Of a stretch of 64,000 bases of DNA, positions 39,506-46,772 are shown in pieces (the stretch's first letter is position 1; each line of letters starts with the position of its first letter). A model generated the notes under the pieces. It ran no database searches, was not told the origin of the DNA, and saw nothing but the letters and a program-made list of their open reading frames with translations. A program made the position numbers and the translations under genes. Source of the DNA: Pseudomonas mendocina (GTDB taxonomy: Bacteria > Pseudomonadota > Gammaproteobacteria > Pseudomonadales > Pseudomonadaceae); NCBI RefSeq assembly GCF_900636545.1, contig NZ_LR134290.1, forward strand, positions 1,178,001 to 1,242,000, written 5' to 3'.

Positions 39506-39862
39506 ATGCAGAAGCTGATTATCATCCTGCTGCTGGGTGCTGCCTTCTGGCAGTTCTACCTGAGCAAGCCCGGCAACCCGATCATCAGCAATGTCGCCGG
39601 CGATGGCTCGGTGATGGACAACCCGGAGGTCACTCAGCCCGGCGCGTCCAGCTTCTCGATCGACAACCGGCACTCGTCGTCCTCGCTCATCCAGCCCGCA
39701 GCCCAGGTGGCTGGCAGCAGCTATCGCTGTGATGGCCGCACGCACTGCTCGCAAATGACGTCCTGCGCCGAAGCGACCTTCTTCCTGCGCAACTGCCCCG
39801 GCACCAGGATGGACGGCGACAACGATGGCGTGCCCTGTGAAGGGCAGTGGTGCGGGCGTTAG
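39506..39862 (+). CDS. Excalibur calcium-binding domain protein
   Basis: The 118-residue protein has an N-terminal membrane anchor or signal (LIIILLLGAAFWQFYL). Its C-terminal Excalibur domain is YRCDGRTHCSQMTSCAEATFFLRNCPGTRMDGDNDGVPCEGQWC in segments, with the hallmark DGDNDGVPCE loop and six cysteines. It is probably a cell-surface/periplasmic domain with an EF-hand-like calcium loop. The ATG at 39506 has AAGGGACTGTGCA before it. The stop overlaps the convergent gene by 4 nt. Confidence 0.85.
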   Translation: MQKLIIILLLGAAFWQFYLSKPGNPIISNVAGDGSVMDNPEVTQPGASSFSIDNRHSSSSLIQPAAQVAGSSYRCDGRTHCSQMTSCAEATFFLRNCPGTRMDGDNDGVPCEGQWCGR

Positions 39863-40086
39863 GGTAGGGTAATCGACAGGCTGCTAAGCGCGATCTGGGC
39901 GATAAGCGTCCAGGCGACTGCGCTGATAATGCCCAGCACGCTGTACCCGACAACGATGCCTATCGCGATCTGCTTCCACAGCCCGGCGAAGCGGTTGGTT
40001 TCGTTGCGGTAATGCGTTGGCATATCACGCTCCGCCCGCAGGTCGTCGAAGTCGTCTCTCGCTCTCAAGGTGCTCTCCTGGTTCAT
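39859..40086 (-). CDS. Small single-helix membrane protein
   Basis: The 75-residue product has a charged N-terminus (RARDDFDDLRAERDM) and one C-terminal hydrophobic region (IAIGIVVGYSVLGIISAVAW, then LIAQIALSSLSI). ATG 40086 is the open-frame start; an internal ATG (MPTHYRNETN) is possible. Function unknown. Confidence 0.6.
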   Translation of the reverse strand: MNQESTLRARDDFDDLRAERDMPTHYRNETNRFAGLWKQIAIGIVVGYSVLGIISAVAWTLIAQIALSSLSITLP

Positions 40087-40271
40087 GGGCCAGCGCGCGC
40101 GGCGGCGCTGCAGCCTGCTGAGGCGGATTTTCCGGCATCGCCCGACAGCCCCGCAAGCACCGTCCGAGTGGTTGAGAGGTCAGCCGCAGGCTCAGAAATG
40201 AGCGATTCAGCGAGTCGCCACCTGCGAAGCCTAACCGCTTGATAAAACGTAAATTTATCGACGATCTGGGG

Positions 40272-40300
40272 TTGACAGCGGTAGGCGAGACGCGGAAAAT
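40272..40300 (+). promoter_or_regulatory. Sigma-70 promoter of tRNA-Met
   Basis: TTGACA (40272-40277) is a perfect -35, followed after 17 bp by GAAAAT (40295-40300) as -10. A G+C-rich discriminator (GCGCGCC) follows, as is usual for stringently controlled stable-RNA genes. Transcription would start just before the tRNA at 40311. Confidence 0.75.
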
Positions 40301-40310
40301 GCGCGCCGTT

Positions 40311-40387
40311 GGCTACATAGCTCAGTCGGTTAGAGCGCAGCATTCATAATGCTGATGTCCCAGGTTCAAGTCCCGGTGTAGCCACCA
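40311..40387 (+). tRNA. tRNA-Met (anticodon CAT), prophage attachment gene
   Basis: The 77-nt cloverleaf has acceptor GGCTACA/TGTAGCC, D-arm GCTC-AGTCGGTTA-GAGC, anticodon stem CAGCA/TGCTG with loop TTCATAA (anticodon CAT), T-arm CCAGGTTCAAGTCCCGG, and encoded CCA. It is elongator-type (first pair G-C, no initiator mismatch). Its 3' 46 nt plus TAT are duplicated at 52485-52533. In P. aeruginosa a tRNA-Met lies next to ychF, the arrangement seen here once the prophage is removed. Confidence 0.97.
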
Positions 40388-40390
40388 TAT
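40342..40390 (+). repeat. attL core (3' part of tRNA-Met)
   Basis: A 49-bp segment identical to 52485-52533. It starts ATTCATAATGCTGATG and ends GCCACCATAT, so integration keeps the tRNA whole at this end. Confidence 0.95.
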
Positions 40391-40394
40391 TTTT

Positions 40395-40422
40395 CAAAGG
40401 GTTAGCTTAGGCTAGCCCTTTG
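40395..40422 (+). terminator. Phage-supplied terminator after tRNA-Met
   Basis: CAAAGGGTTAGC and GCTAGCCCTTTG pair (one wobble) around TTAG. It mimics but is not identical to the hairpin after attR (52541-52567), which was the native one before integration. The T-run here is short (GTCGTTTC). Confidence 0.6.
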
Positions 40423-40471
40423 TCGTTTCTGGGGTAGTGACTACGAAGTGACTACACCGCGCCTACGGATT

Positions 40472-40535
40472 GCAAGGATGCAAGGATGCAAGGATGCAAG
40501 GATGCAAGGATGCAAGGATGCAAGGATGCAGTGAT
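40472..40535 (+). repeat. Octanucleotide tandem repeat (GCAAGGAT)x7 with a degenerate eighth copy
   Basis: Seven exact head-to-tail copies of GCAAGGAT span 40472-40527, then GCAGTGAT. Each junction gives AAGGATGCAAGGATG, i.e. a Shine-Dalgarno-like AAGGA and an ATG. The tract directly precedes and contains the start of the small membrane protein gene at 40534. Eight is not a multiple of three, so copy number changes shift any frame entering the tract. Confidence 0.9.
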
Positions 40536-40827
40536 GAGACGAATTGGCCTCTGGCTATATTGGATAGGCATTTCTCTAGGAGCATTAGGGTGGGGCGGTC
40601 TTATCCTACTGGGATACGACTGCATTATTGATACCCCGGAAGCCCCTGCCGGCAAGTCAGCATTCACTTATTGCTTAGCAGTAGCAGTAACTGTACCGCA
40701 GCTCCTACTAGTCCCCGCTACGCTCCTTATCGCCATAACCATACCTTGGCAAAACCTCAAACAGTTCCGTATTGGCTTTGGCCTCGTAGTCGCCCCGACA
40801 CTTCTATTGCTGACACGGTTGTATTAG
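40534..40827 (+). CDS. Prophage small membrane protein behind an octamer repeat
   Basis: The 97-residue protein starts at ATG 40534 (MRRIGLWLYWIGISLGALGW), with AAGGATGCAGTG upstream derived from the last repeats. An open frame from 40486 would add repeat-encoded MQGCKDAR-type residues. Three hydrophobic segments are visible (GLWLYWIGISLGALGWGGLI; CLAVAVTVPQLLLVPATLLI; FRIGFGLVVAPTLLLL). The last 71 nt overlap the convergent integrase gene. Function unknown; membrane location and phage setting suggest a superinfection or envelope effect (inference). Confidence 0.62.
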   Translation: MRRIGLWLYWIGISLGALGWGGLILLGYDCIIDTPEAPAGKSAFTYCLAVAVTVPQLLLVPATLLIAITIPWQNLKQFRIGFGLVVAPTLLLLTRLY

Positions 40828-41809
40828 CTAGGCAGCCTGATTGAGCAAGAGGAGAAAGCCGAAGTGCCGACTCCAAATGATCAGGCGACAGGTGCGCATA
40901 ACGCATGGTCATGGTGATGGTCGAGTGCCCAAGGATCCGTTGTAGGCCCAGGATGTCACCACCGCCCATCATGTAATGGCTGGCGAAGGTATGGCGCAAG
41001 ATGTGGGTCATTTGCCCCGGTGTATGGAAACCGCAACGTAGGTAGGCAGAGCGAAAGGCGGATCGGCAAGGCATGAACAGCCGGCCGTTTCCGGGCATTC
41101 CTACCTTTAACGCAATGTCTTCGACTTCTTTCGGGATCGGCACCGAGCGAGACTGGCGGTTCTTCGTCCGATGAAAGTGGGCCTTACCGCCGAACAGGGC
41201 ACCCCGTGACAGGGATTCCGCTTCATCCCATCGGGCGCCAGTGGCCAAGCAGATCAGCGCAACCGGATAGGTATGGTTGTTGGTCGAGCGCTTGCACTCT
41301 TCCAGCAGTTGTTCGACCTGTTGCAGTGTCAGAAACGTCAGCTCGGTCTGATCTGTCTTAATCTGACGAACCTTGGCCAACGGGTTGTTGCCGACCCAGG
41401 CACCCAGGCGGATCAGTTCGGAGAAGACCGCCGACAGGTAGCGCTGTTCATGGTTGACGGTGTGCGGGCTGACATCCTTGAGGCGTGTCTGGCGATAGCG
41501 TGCCCAGGCGAGGGCATCGAAGTTGGAAGCCATCGGGTTGCCGAGGCGTTCGACCGTGGCCAGGGTGCGTGCAAGACGATGCTTGGCATCCTTGAGCGAG
41601 CAGCCGTGCAGGTCATGCCAGAGCGTCACCAGATCAGACAGCCGATCATCGAGCGGCCGGCCGGTGCTGTTCAGGCTGGCGAAAAACTCCGATTCATAGC
41701 GCTGGGCTGCGGCCTTGGTCTTGAAACCCTTCTTGCGGATGCGGCGACCCGAGCGGCCATTTTCGTAGAAGTCAGCGGTCCAAGTGTTGCCGTCTTTCCT
41801 GGCCGTCAT
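40757..41809 (-). CDS. int: Tyrosine-recombinase integrase of the prophage
   Basis: The 350-residue integrase catalyses site-specific recombination at tRNA-Met. The N-terminal arm-binding domain (WTADFYENGRSGRRIRKKGFKT in parts) is followed by a core-binding domain and the catalytic domain: Arg in ATGARWDEAESL, HILRHTFASH with His-x-x-Arg and the second His, and nucleophile Tyr in TMRYAHLSP. The start is ATG 41809, overlapping the rep stop by 4 nt (ATGA), so it is translationally coupled to rep and expressed with the replication module, as in Pf phages. Its 3' end overlaps the convergent 97-aa gene. Confidence 0.93.
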   Translation of the reverse strand: MTARKDGNTWTADFYENGRSGRRIRKKGFKTKAAAQRYESEFFASLNSTGRPLDDRLSDLVTLWHDLHGCSLKDAKHRLARTLATVERLGNPMASNFDALAWARYRQTRLKDVSPHTVNHEQRYLSAVFSELIRLGAWVGNNPLAKVRQIKTDQTELTFLTLQQVEQLLEECKRSTNNHTYPVALICLATGARWDEAESLSRGALFGGKAHFHRTKNRQSRSVPIPKEVEDIALKVGMPGNGRLFMPCRSAFRSAYLRCGFHTPGQMTHILRHTFASHYMMGGGDILGLQRILGHSTITMTMRYAHLSPDHLESALRLSPLAQSGCLANTTVSAIEVSGRLRGQSQYGTV

Positions 41810-43089
41810 ACAGCACGCCCCCAACGAACATGGCGTTCTTCCAGGATGCCCTTAATGTGTTTATACAGCCCGTCTTCATCCATGCCCTTGGCGGCATAGT
41901 GGTCGCGGATTACCGGCCAGCATTCCCAATCCTTGAGCCGGTGAAATGCTCGTCTAGCGCCCACTCGCTCCCGTGCCAGCAGGCTGACGAAGTTTCCCAG
42001 GAATAGCTCGACGTTCTTCCCCGAGAAGCCTCGCGAGGTCTTGTAATGGCGCTTGTACTCGGTTTCATCCACCAGGGAATCCACCGGCAGATCCACGCGC
42101 ACATCGTCACGGATCAGCGTCCAGATGGGTTCGAAATAACCAGGGCGAGCCAGCAACTTGAACTGACGCAGGCCATAGCGCCACAGGCCATCTAGATGCG
42201 GTGCAAAAGCGGCATAGCTGTTGGTTTCGATGGTTTCGCCGCTGTGCAGGTCAAACGAGCCTGAGGCGAATTGCTGAATCACCGAGTGGTGATAGCGCAG
42301 CTCGACACGCCACACGTCTTGTTCGGGGTTGTAGTTGTCCGGGTCGGCTTCATCGAAGCTGTCGCGACGCTTCCAGACGTTTTCCCAATAGTCGAGCTTG
42401 TCGATGGAGCGGGCTTGTTCGGTCTTGTTGTAGATACCGAGCTGGACGCCACCGGCAGAGCCGAACAGGTAGGACTGGCCTTTGCCGTAGGTGGCAGACT
42501 CCAGGGTCCACTGAATTTCCTTGATGCCGGAGATATCACGGGCAGCACGTGCGCGGCAGTGCATGCGGGCGACCAGATCAGCAGGCGGTTGCCATCCTTG
42601 CAGGTCTAGCGCGAGGTGAACGGCGCACTGGTTGCGCTCGACATTAGTCAGTACGTGGCTGGCGTAGTAGTCCAGGCGTTCCTGCAAGCGCTCGGGGCAG
42701 AACTGGTCGATAGCGTGGGGCGACACTTCGATTTTCAGGTGGGGCCCGATGTTCTCGATTTTGGCGTTGAAGTTCTTCACCAGCAGGATGATGCCCAGGT
42801 CAGCGTTCTGCAGCTTGTACTGGTAGCCGGAATCCTTGCTGACACGACCCGAGTGCCAACGTTGGCCAGCGAAATCGACGATGGTGCCGGGCTTCTCGAA
42901 CAGGCACATGATTTCCGGGCGGATCAGGCCACGGTACAACTGGCGGACGGTATCGACGCTACAGGCCAGGATTCGGACGTTGGACAGATCCACGAAACCA
43001 CCCGCTCGAGGATCACAGAACAGACGACTTTTTGGGTCTTCTTTCCCGGTCTCAATATCAATGCGGTAGTAGTCCTTTGGTGCGCTCAT
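41806..43089 (-). CDS. Pf-type phage replication initiation protein (Rep)
   Basis: The 427-residue protein is the size of Pf1/Pf4 replication initiator. It would nick the double-stranded form to start rolling-circle replication. Features include KIEVSPHAIDQFCPERLQ, DVWRVELRYHHSVIQQF, a candidate metal/active region, and a C-terminal basic part. Gene order (zot, small gene, rep, int) supports it. The nested palindrome 60 bp upstream is the natural target. The ATG at 43089 has CAGAGA upstream. Confidence 0.87.
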   Translation of the reverse strand: MSAPKDYYRIDIETGKEDPKSRLFCDPRAGGFVDLSNVRILACSVDTVRQLYRGLIRPEIMCLFEKPGTIVDFAGQRWHSGRVSKDSGYQYKLQNADLGIILLVKNFNAKIENIGPHLKIEVSPHAIDQFCPERLQERLDYYASHVLTNVERNQCAVHLALDLQGWQPPADLVARMHCRARAARDISGIKEIQWTLESATYGKGQSYLFGSAGGVQLGIYNKTEQARSIDKLDYWENVWKRRDSFDEADPDNYNPEQDVWRVELRYHHSVIQQFASGSFDLHSGETIETNSYAAFAPHLDGLWRYGLRQFKLLARPGYFEPIWTLIRDDVRVDLPVDSLVDETEYKRHYKTSRGFSGKNVELFLGNFVSLLARERVGARRAFHRLKDWECWPVIRDHYAAKGMDEDGLYKHIKGILEERHVRWGRAV

Positions 43090-43149
43090 TCTCTGTATCT
43101 CTCTGGTGTAACGTGGGTGCTAAAATTGGTTTATCTGACGTGCTACAGG

Positions 43150-43227
43150 GACGTCACCGGCGCGCGCCCGCGCGGGTCCCACCCGCAAGCGGGTGCCCTC
43201 CCGCGCGGCGTCTAGCCGGGTGACGTC
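43150..43227. other. Nested palindrome upstream of rep: candidate replication origin or packaging signal
   Basis: Three coaxial stems are visible: GACGTCACC / GGTGACGTC (43150-43158, 43219-43227), CCGCGCGGG / CCCGCGCGG (43168-43176, 43200-43208) and ACCCGC-AA-GCGGGT (43181-43194). The whole is very G+C-rich and lies in the only sizeable gap (43090-43300) of the minus-strand phage operon. Filamentous phages keep their origin and packaging hairpins in such a gap. Confidence 0.65.
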
Positions 43228-43300
43228 ATGAATTTCACGCAGGCGCAAGCAAGCTCCCCACTCTGGCCTTGGCCAAAGTAGGGACATGCGATTGAAGGCG

Positions 43301-43585
43301 TTACGGCAGCAGTTGGAAGATGCCGATGACCAGCAGTGCTGCAGCGACGAAGAAGTAGATGGCCAGCCTGAAAGGTGGCCCGGCGTTCTCTCGACGTGAG
43401 TCGAGGATTTCCTGAGCTTGCAGGTGGACGTATGACGGAGGTGTTCGGCGCTTGGACGGCGCTGGCTTTGGCTGCTCAGGCTGTCGTGGCGGGACTTTAT
43501 CCTTGGCGCTGAAATTGTCCCATGAGGACTTTTGACCTCTACGGCGCAACTCTTCGCGATACCACTCGCGGTCTTCCAGACCCAT
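43301..43585 (-). CDS. Small prophage protein with C-terminal membrane helix, between zot and rep
   Basis: The 94-residue product has a charged N-terminus (MGLEDREWYREELRRRGQ), a Pro-rich linker (RQPEQPKPAPSKRRTPPS) and a C-terminal helix (LAIYFFVAAALLVIGIFQLL). That makes it a type II or tail-anchored membrane protein. It starts 9 nt after the zot stop. An N-terminal G-L-x-D-R-x-W-Y-R-E text occurs in other small bacterial membrane proteins. Pf4 lacks a gene at this spot as far as I recall. Function unknown. Confidence 0.72.
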   Translation of the reverse strand: MGLEDREWYREELRRRGQKSSWDNFSAKDKVPPRQPEQPKPAPSKRRTPPSYVHLQAQEILDSRRENAGPPFRLAIYFFVAAALLVIGIFQLLP

Positions 43586-43594
43586 AGGGACCTC

Positions 43595-44686
43595 CTATCC
43601 ATTACCTGGCACCTTGCCAGCTAAGCCTACCTTGGGTGCATCGCAGACGGAATACCCAATATCGACGCCTTCGAAGCGCAGCGATATGACGCAATCTGAA
43701 TGGTAGTTGAGCTGGTAGCCCGCCTGGGTGAGGTCCGCGAAGCTGACAGTGGTGATGGGCTGCCCGTTCTGACTGACACGCATCAGCCCCTTGATCACTT
43801 CGTGCCCGTCCCGGTTGCCGTGCATGATAGCCGCGATGTGCAGGCCATAGCCTTGCCAGGGGTGGGAGCGCTTGCCCTTGGCGTGATCTTCCCGCGCGGC
43901 CTGAGCGGTCTGCTCTGGTGCAGGCCTTTCATCAGGCACCGGCTGTTCATCGGGGGCTTCGTGGTGCTGTTCTGGTGCCGGCTCTTTTGCTTTGGGGCGA
44001 AATGGGTGCTGGAGGTTGGGCACCATGAACACCAGTATCAGCAGGCAGAGAGCGGCACCTTTGAACGTCCAGTGCTTCCAGAGTGGTGTCACGTCGGAAG
44101 CGGCCAACTCTTCGCCGCCACCTTTGGTGTGCGAGCGGTACAGCTTGAAGTACTTGGGGTCGTAACGCCGGACGGTTTCGTTAACGACTTCGCCGCGAAT
44201 GCCGTCCTGTACCTTGCGGATGTAGGCACTGTTGCTACCGAAAGCGGTGGCTTTGCGCACCCGGTAGATCAGTTGCATGTTGTCGACGATGGCTTTGGAG
44301 ATCTTGCCGTAGCTCTGGGTGATCAGGAGCACGTCGGCCGATTCATGGCGGTGTTCGGCGAACCACTCTTCGACCTGCTGGCTGGTCTTACCGCGCGGAA
44401 AGACCTTGTGGCATTCATCGATGACGTACAGCGGCCCGGTGCCTGTTTCAGGGTGTCGCCAGTCGTCACCAAAATGGTCGACGCGGGAGAAGGCGCGGAC
44501 GTTGCCCTGATCGCGGCGTAGCTCCAGGAGGTCGATGGCGCCCGGGCAGATCGCTTCGAAGTAATCGACGTTCAGCGGCAGGTTGGTGATGACCTTACGG
44601 CCCTTGTTGAGCGCAGGCAGGACGTGGAAGACGCAGGCTTCATAGGACTTGCCGCCGCCAGAGGGCCCCATCAGGAGGTTCTGCAT
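43595..44686 (-). CDS. zot: Zot-like assembly ATPase (pI)
   Basis: The 363-residue inner-membrane ATPase drives filamentous virion assembly and export. Walker A is MGPSGGGKSYEA at residues 7-18 and Walker B is GPLYVIDECHKVF. A membrane helix (AALCLLILVFMVPNL, about 212-226) separates the cytosolic ATPase from a periplasmic part with a Pro/Glu-rich linker and a C-terminal domain containing two Cys (SDCVISL, YSVCDAP). Immediately downstream of the pVI-like gene (1-nt gap). Confidence 0.93.
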   Translation of the reverse strand: MQNLLMGPSGGGKSYEACVFHVLPALNKGRKVITNLPLNVDYFEAICPGAIDLLELRRDQGNVRAFSRVDHFGDDWRHPETGTGPLYVIDECHKVFPRGKTSQQVEEWFAEHRHESADVLLITQSYGKISKAIVDNMQLIYRVRKATAFGSNSAYIRKVQDGIRGEVVNETVRRYDPKYFKLYRSHTKGGGEELAASDVTPLWKHWTFKGAALCLLILVFMVPNLQHPFRPKAKEPAPEQHHEAPDEQPVPDERPAPEQTAQAAREDHAKGKRSHPWQGYGLHIAAIMHGNRDGHEVIKGLMRVSQNGQPITTVSFADLTQAGYQLNYHSDCVISLRFEGVDIGYSVCDAPKVGLAGKVPGNG

Positions 44687-44687
44687 A

Positions 44688-45026
44688 TCAGGACCCCCAG
44701 CGCACGAATGGGATGGTCTGCAGGGCGAAGCGGATTACCAGCGCTGCGACGATGATGGCGATGGCCTGAGGGATCTTGACCAGGCCGAGCATGTTGGCCA
44801 CGTCGGCCGGGATCATGGCGTAGTAGGTGCTGGGGTCGAAGGGTATGGCGATGGCGTTCAGGGCGCCGATAGCGATGCCCAACAACGCATCGAAACCCCA
44901 GCAGCCGAGGTCGGTGATGATGTTCCATAGATCAGCAAAGACCTGCTTGAACACAGCCAGCAGCCACTTGGCGAAATTGGCGACCTTTTCCAGGATGGCG
45001 GAGAAGAAGCGAAAGATACCGGCCAT
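44688..45026 (-). CDS. DUF2523-type minor virion protein (pVI-like)
   Basis: The 112-residue hydrophobic protein has three membrane segments (FAKWLLAVFKQVFADLW, FDALLGIAIGALNAIAI, AIAIIVAALVIRFALQTI). Proteins of this type lie between pIII and Zot in Pf-like phages and cap the virion end together with pIII. The position and size fit exactly. Gap of 1 nt to both neighbours. Confidence 0.87.
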   Translation of the reverse strand: MAGIFRFFSAILEKVANFAKWLLAVFKQVFADLWNIITDLGCWGFDALLGIAIGALNAIAIPFDPSTYYAMIPADVANMLGLVKIPQAIAIIVAALVIRFALQTIPFVRWGS

Positions 45027-45027
45027 G

Positions 45028-46503
45028 TCAGCCCCCGAAGATCAGTGCGCGCGAAGTGAACAAGGCGGTGACCATGAAGATGATCCCGATGAACTCGAAG
45101 ACGTAGCAGGCCACGTCGAAGCCGTGCTGGCCGAAGTTGATGTAGCCAAGGTCGAAACCGAGGCCATAGGCCGGGCAACTGCCGGAGAAGTTGGGCACGA
45201 ATGACTGGAGAAAGCTGATGAAGGCGCTGGCGTCTATTTCGGCCTTGCGGCTCTGCCAAACTCCCTCTAGACCATCTGGGTATTTTTGTTCGTAGAATGG
45301 TTCGACTTCAGGAAAATCTGAGTCGCTGAAGTCACCCTCGAAGTCTTCCTCGCTGGGCTCTTCGGTCGGCTCTTCATCCGGCTGATTATCTGTTGTTTCC
45401 TCGACAGTGGTTTCTCCGTCCTTTGTCGTTTCTGTCTTAGTAGTAGTGCTGTAGTCGTAATAGTTGTCGCCGTAGTTATACGTGTAGGTGTTCTGACTAG
45501 TCGTCGTCGTTGTAGAGGTGGCGCCATTTGGACTAGTAGTTGTCGTGGTAGTGCTGGTCTTCGGGCCAACCTGCGATGCGGGCCCCATCAACTGACGACG
45601 CTCTACGAGGCTTTCGTAGCATCCAGCGGGATTGTTAGAGCCGTTGCAGGAGGCTTTGATCAGATCGCGGAGCCATTCGGAGTTCTGAACAGAAGCAAGA
45701 GCATCCTTTAGCAACTGATCATCAGCAGGGGAAAAAGGATCAGGAGGCGGAAACGGCTGCGCAGTTGCATGACAAGTATAGTTGGAAGGATTAATGCCAT
45801 GAGGGCAGTCAAAATTAGAACGATAAATAGTCTCTAGTAAACCGTAGGAGTTCCAGCACCCAGCAACAGTATCATTAGCACCAAGCGGCTCAGACGAGCC
45901 ATTCTTGCGAACTTGATAAAAGCCAGAATTACCACGACGGCATGCCTCTATAGCAGAACCCGCGCGATACGTTGATCCGCCTCGATTCGAATGCCAAAAA
46001 GTACCAGTAGTTACTATCTCTGGGGCATTAGACTTAACCAACTCCCCCGTCTGCGGATCAAAACTAGCACCGGGAATTTGATCAATAGCCCACATAACGG
46101 CGGCTGTAGCAGCAACACTCGCAACACCGCCTTTAAGTGTGTTTACAGCAAGATTCGCAATAGCAGACTTTGGAATTACTACGGCAGGCTTAATGGTGAC
46201 AGCTTGCTTAGTTCTAACGGACCCGCCAATGCCACCACCGGGACCGTTAGCCGCTCCCGAGCCAATGTTGCCGCTAGTCAGCAGGCTCTTAGCTTCGTGA
46301 CGGTCAACATAGTCTTGACCGTAGAAAGCGACAGCTCCGGCGGGGACGCTTATGGTGCCAGTTGTGGCAGTCTGCCCATTAACGATGTCGCGAGCAGTTT
46401 GCGCATGATTGACCGTCTTGCGCGTAGCGGAATAGACCTCGGTGCTGACGAGGATCAGGCCAGCGATCAGAAGCGTGATTTGAATCCAGCGATTGCTGCC
46501 CAT
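45028..46503 (-). CDS. pIII-like adsorption/minor coat protein
   Basis: The 491-residue protein has a signal sequence (ITLLIAGLILVSTEVYSA) and a long N-terminal region with cysteines (receptor-binding, inferred). A Thr-rich low-complexity linker (STTTTTTSPNGATSTTTTTS) leads to an acidic Glu/Asp stretch (EEPTEEPSEEDFEGDFSDSD), then a C-terminal domain with a membrane anchor (VACYVFEFIGIIFMVTALF). This is the pIII/CoaA layout: N-domains, flexible linker, anchor. The region 45600-46500 is clearly lower in G+C and uses A/T-ending codons more than the flanking phage genes, which suggests exchange of the receptor-binding part. Confidence 0.85.
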   Translation of the reverse strand: MGSNRWIQITLLIAGLILVSTEVYSATRKTVNHAQTARDIVNGQTATTGTISVPAGAVAFYGQDYVDRHEAKSLLTSGNIGSGAANGPGGGIGGSVRTKQAVTIKPAVVIPKSAIANLAVNTLKGGVASVAATAAVMWAIDQIPGASFDPQTGELVKSNAPEIVTTGTFWHSNRGGSTYRAGSAIEACRRGNSGFYQVRKNGSSEPLGANDTVAGCWNSYGLLETIYRSNFDCPHGINPSNYTCHATAQPFPPPDPFSPADDQLLKDALASVQNSEWLRDLIKASCNGSNNPAGCYESLVERRQLMGPASQVGPKTSTTTTTTSPNGATSTTTTTSQNTYTYNYGDNYYDYSTTTKTETTKDGETTVEETTDNQPDEEPTEEPSEEDFEGDFSDSDFPEVEPFYEQKYPDGLEGVWQSRKAEIDASAFISFLQSFVPNFSGSCPAYGLGFDLGYINFGQHGFDVACYVFEFIGIIFMVTALFTSRALIFGG

Positions 46504-46583
46504 GCGCCTAGCACTCCGGCATGGAAGACCAGGGCGTAAACGAGTGTGGCCAGGTCTTCGGAGGTGAATACGAGCGGTTCCAT
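46467..46583 (-). CDS. Tiny hydrophobic virion protein candidate (38 aa)
   Basis: The frame MEPLVFTSEDLATLVYALVF continues to ...AWAAIAGFKSRF and stops at 46467. It has an acidic start, a membrane helix and a basic end, the design of pVII/pIX-like minor coat proteins. It overlaps the pIII start by 37 nt. The RBS is poor (AAGG at a long distance), so translation may depend on the upstream coat gene. Confidence 0.55.
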   Translation of the reverse strand: MEPLVFTSEDLATLVYALVFHAGVLGAWAAIAGFKSRF

Positions 46584-46589
46584 AAAGTC

Positions 46590-46617
46590 GAAGGGAGCCT
46601 TGCGGCCCCCTCCCTCC
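46590..46617 (-). terminator. Hairpin after the major coat gene
   Basis: On the minus strand GGAGGGAG and CTCCCTTC pair (one wobble) around a 12-nt loop, 6 nt after the coat stop. Filamentous phages commonly attenuate transcription after the major coat gene. The T-run is weak (GACTTTAT). Confidence 0.45.
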
Positions 46618-46622
46618 GGCCT

Positions 46623-46757
46623 TTAGGCCTTTTTCACACCACGTTTGCCCAGGTCGATGCCTTTGAAGGCCATGGCGATGCCGATGATGGCAACGCCAGC
46701 AGTGCCAACCCAGGTGGCGACGGTGGAAAAATCAACAGCAGCGAAGATGGCTTCCAT
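46623..46757 (-). CDS. Candidate major coat protein (pVIII-like, 44 aa, no leader peptide)
   Basis: The ATG at 46757 follows AGAGGAAACACGAG. The 44-residue product MEAIFAAVDFSTVATWVGTA continues through a hydrophobic core (GVAIIGIAMAFKGI) to DLGKRGVKKA. An acidic N-terminus, apolar middle and four lysine/arginine residues at the C-terminus match filamentous coat proteins, where the basic end contacts DNA. No signal peptide precedes it, as in Pf3 coat protein, which is also 44 residues. A hairpin follows. Position between ssDNA-binding protein and pIII fits. Confidence 0.8.
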   Translation of the reverse strand: MEAIFAAVDFSTVATWVGTAGVAIIGIAMAFKGIDLGKRGVKKA

Positions 46758-46772
46758 CTCGTGTTTCCTCTT

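Noticed and set aside
40472-40535. CRISPR array
   Set aside because: The units are 8 bp, contiguous and without spacers; this is a simple tandem repeat.
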